The position numbers and the translations under genes were made by a program. Under the pieces are notes generated by a model, which saw only the letters and a list, made by a program, of their open reading frames with translations, did not search any database and was not told the origin of the DNA. From contig JAQVKB010000004.1 in NCBI GenBank assembly GCA_028694875.1, positions 1 through 17,078 on the forward strand: a DNA stretch of 17,078 nt, written 5' to 3'. Source of the stretch: Candidatus Izemoplasmatales bacterium. GTDB taxonomy: Bacteria > Bacillota_I > Bacilli_A > Izemoplasmatales > Hujiaoplasmataceae. Below, one piece after another: positions 16,041 through 17,078 of this stretch (position 1 is the stretch's first letter; each line of letters begins with the position of its first letter).

Positions 16041-17078
16041 ACATTGGTTTCGTCGTGCATTGGTTTTGATCATGGTGATGGGATTGGCCAGTTTCGTGGT
16101 GTATGCCTCGGATTGGGTGTTTGTCGCGGGTGCGGATGAACTTCCGGTATCGTCATCCCTCGATGATACCTACCTTTCCAGCAATCAATTCACCCAAGCG
16201 GACGATTTGTCTGTCGTGGATAATTTCTTGAATGTCCCCGTATCGTATATATTGGTTGGGGATAACGCGTATTATTCGTTATACATGGAAGAAGGTTCCT
16301 ATGCGATTCGGATTCTCAACAAAGCCGATGGGTTCATCTACGGATCTTCGATTTCCACGAAAGATCAAGACCTCGAGTATTTCAATACCACCTGGGAAGG
16401 CATTGTGAACTCGGCGGTGACGATCAAATATTATTCTTATAATGATACGACGGGGGTTTACACCTCGATCGAAGAAAGTTTTCTGAAATCAGCGTCGTCG
16501 AGTTCGACCTACGAACTCGTGGACAATGGATTCTTGGCCCATCTCTATTTTGGCGATTCAGGAATATCGCTCGATTTGTTGGTCTATCTTTCGGACAATG
16601 CGTTGGTCGTTGAAATCCCGAACGATTCGATTCAAGATGGAGAGACCTATAAGCTCAGAAGCATCAAAACGTATCCCTTCCTTGGTGCGGTGTTTGGCGA
16701 CTCGATTCCAGGATATATCTTTGTCCCTGATGGTTCGGGTGCCTTGATTCGTTATCAAGCGATTGATGTGCAAACGGACATCTATGAGTTCCGTTATTTC
16801 GGACAAGATGACGCTGTCCAAACCGCGATTTCGAATCAAGCGATTCTGTCCTTCCCGGTTTCGGGAATGGTTCAAGGCATCAATCAACACGGTTTTCTCG
16901 CGATTGTGGAGGATGGCGCGGCGCATGCGTCGCTCGTCGTCAGCCCCGCGAAAAACAATTTGAAATACTATTACACGTACAATGAGTTCTTGTATCGTAG
17001 TTTGTATCAAACCCCTCTTTCCGAGTCTCAAGCCGCGAGCGGCACAGGCAGACTGGTGATTGAGGATGCCATTAATTC
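16030..17078 (+). CDS. DUF5696-type exported protein, 5' part (partial)
   Basis: The frame is open from GTG 16030 to the window edge with no stop (349 codons), so the C-terminus is missing. The N-terminus (basic HWFRR, then a hydrophobic stretch to about residue 27) is a signal peptide or membrane anchor. The visible part is beta-rich: strands such as YAIRILNKADGFIYG, FLAHLYFG and SGISLDLLVYL lead into the family hallmark GYIFVPDGSGALIRY (228-242). That pattern resembles the beta-supersandwich preceding the barrel in some large glycoside hydrolases; I infer this from pattern only. It overlaps the Yip1-type gene by 11 nt, implying coupled translation. Such genes tend to lie beside sugar ABC permeases and Yip1-type genes. 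A surface glycan hydrolase or glycan-handling role is plausible but unproven. Confidence 0.8.
   Translation, partial: MSFKHWFRRALVLIMVMGLASFVVYASDWVFVAGADELPVSSSLDDTYLSSNQFTQADDLSVVDNFLNVPVSYILVGDNAYYSLYMEEGSYAIRILNKADGFIYGSSISTKDQDLEYFNTTWEGIVNSAVTIKYYSYNDTTGVYTSIEESFLKSASSSSTYELVDNGFLAHLYFGDSGISLDLLVYLSDNALVVEIPNDSIQDGETYKLRSIKTYPFLGAVFGDSIPGYIFVPDGSGALIRYQAIDVQTDIYEFRYFGQDDAVQTAISNQAILSFPVSGMVQGINQHGFLAIVEDGAAHASLVVSPAKNNLKYYYTYNEFLYRSLYQTPLSESQAASGTGRLVIEDAIN

Noticed and set aside
1..17078. Mobile elements, CRISPR arrays, tRNA or rRNA genes
   Set aside because: No transposase or integrase motifs, regularly spaced direct repeats or RNA-gene signatures were seen. The window is almost completely filled by the genes listed.

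Overview
The window is a carbohydrate-utilisation locus, all on the + strand and almost without non-coding DNA. Low-to-mid GC, strong AGGAGG-type ribosome sites, TGA read as stop, a lipoprotein with a Thr-rich linker after its lipobox Cys, and two-permease sugar ABC genes without an ATPase all point to a Gram-positive-type Bacilli genome. Acholeplasma/Izemoplasma-like lineages or environmental relatives are possible, but the exact taxon cannot be fixed from this sequence. TGA stops argue against a Mycoplasma/Spiroplasma-type code.

Region 1 (1-5274) is the distal part of an operon of intracellular enzymes: the 3' end of a GH13 alpha-glucosidase, a GH3 beta-glucosidase, a GH144/Glycoamylase-type (PF10091) glucanase and a LacI-family repressor. 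The first two junctions are 4-bp ATGA overlaps, and lacI follows after 2 nt. None of the enzymes with a visible N-terminus has a signal peptide.

Region 2 (5275-5397) is the only real intergenic gap. It holds a perfect extended -10 element, a cre/LacI-like site over the -35, an inverted repeat filling the spacer, and a GAAACGTTTC palindrome just before the ribosome site of the next gene.

Region 3 (5398-17078) is a second, tightly packed unit: a GH94 phosphorylase, a lipoprotein solute-binding protein, a 978-residue second binding protein with duplicated beta-sandwich domains, two ABC permeases, a signal peptide/six-bladed propeller/TPR/Yip1 membrane protein, and an exported DUF5696 protein running off the end. 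The DUF5696 gene starts at a GTG at 16030 and stays open to the window edge.

Working model (inference): a beta-glucan or its fragments are captured outside by two binding proteins, perhaps processed or presented by the DUF5696 and propeller-Yip1 proteins, imported by the permease pair with a shared ATPase encoded elsewhere, and broken down in the cytoplasm by GH144, GH3 and GH94. GH144 is a beta-1,2-glucan family in characterised members, so beta-1,2-glucan (sophoro-oligosaccharides or osmoregulated periplasmic glucan) is the best substrate guess. The short GH94 does not resemble the ~1100-residue 1,2-beta-oligoglucan phosphorylases, so its specificity is open. The least explained parts are the 978-residue binding protein, the propeller-TPR-Yip1 protein and the DUF5696 protein.
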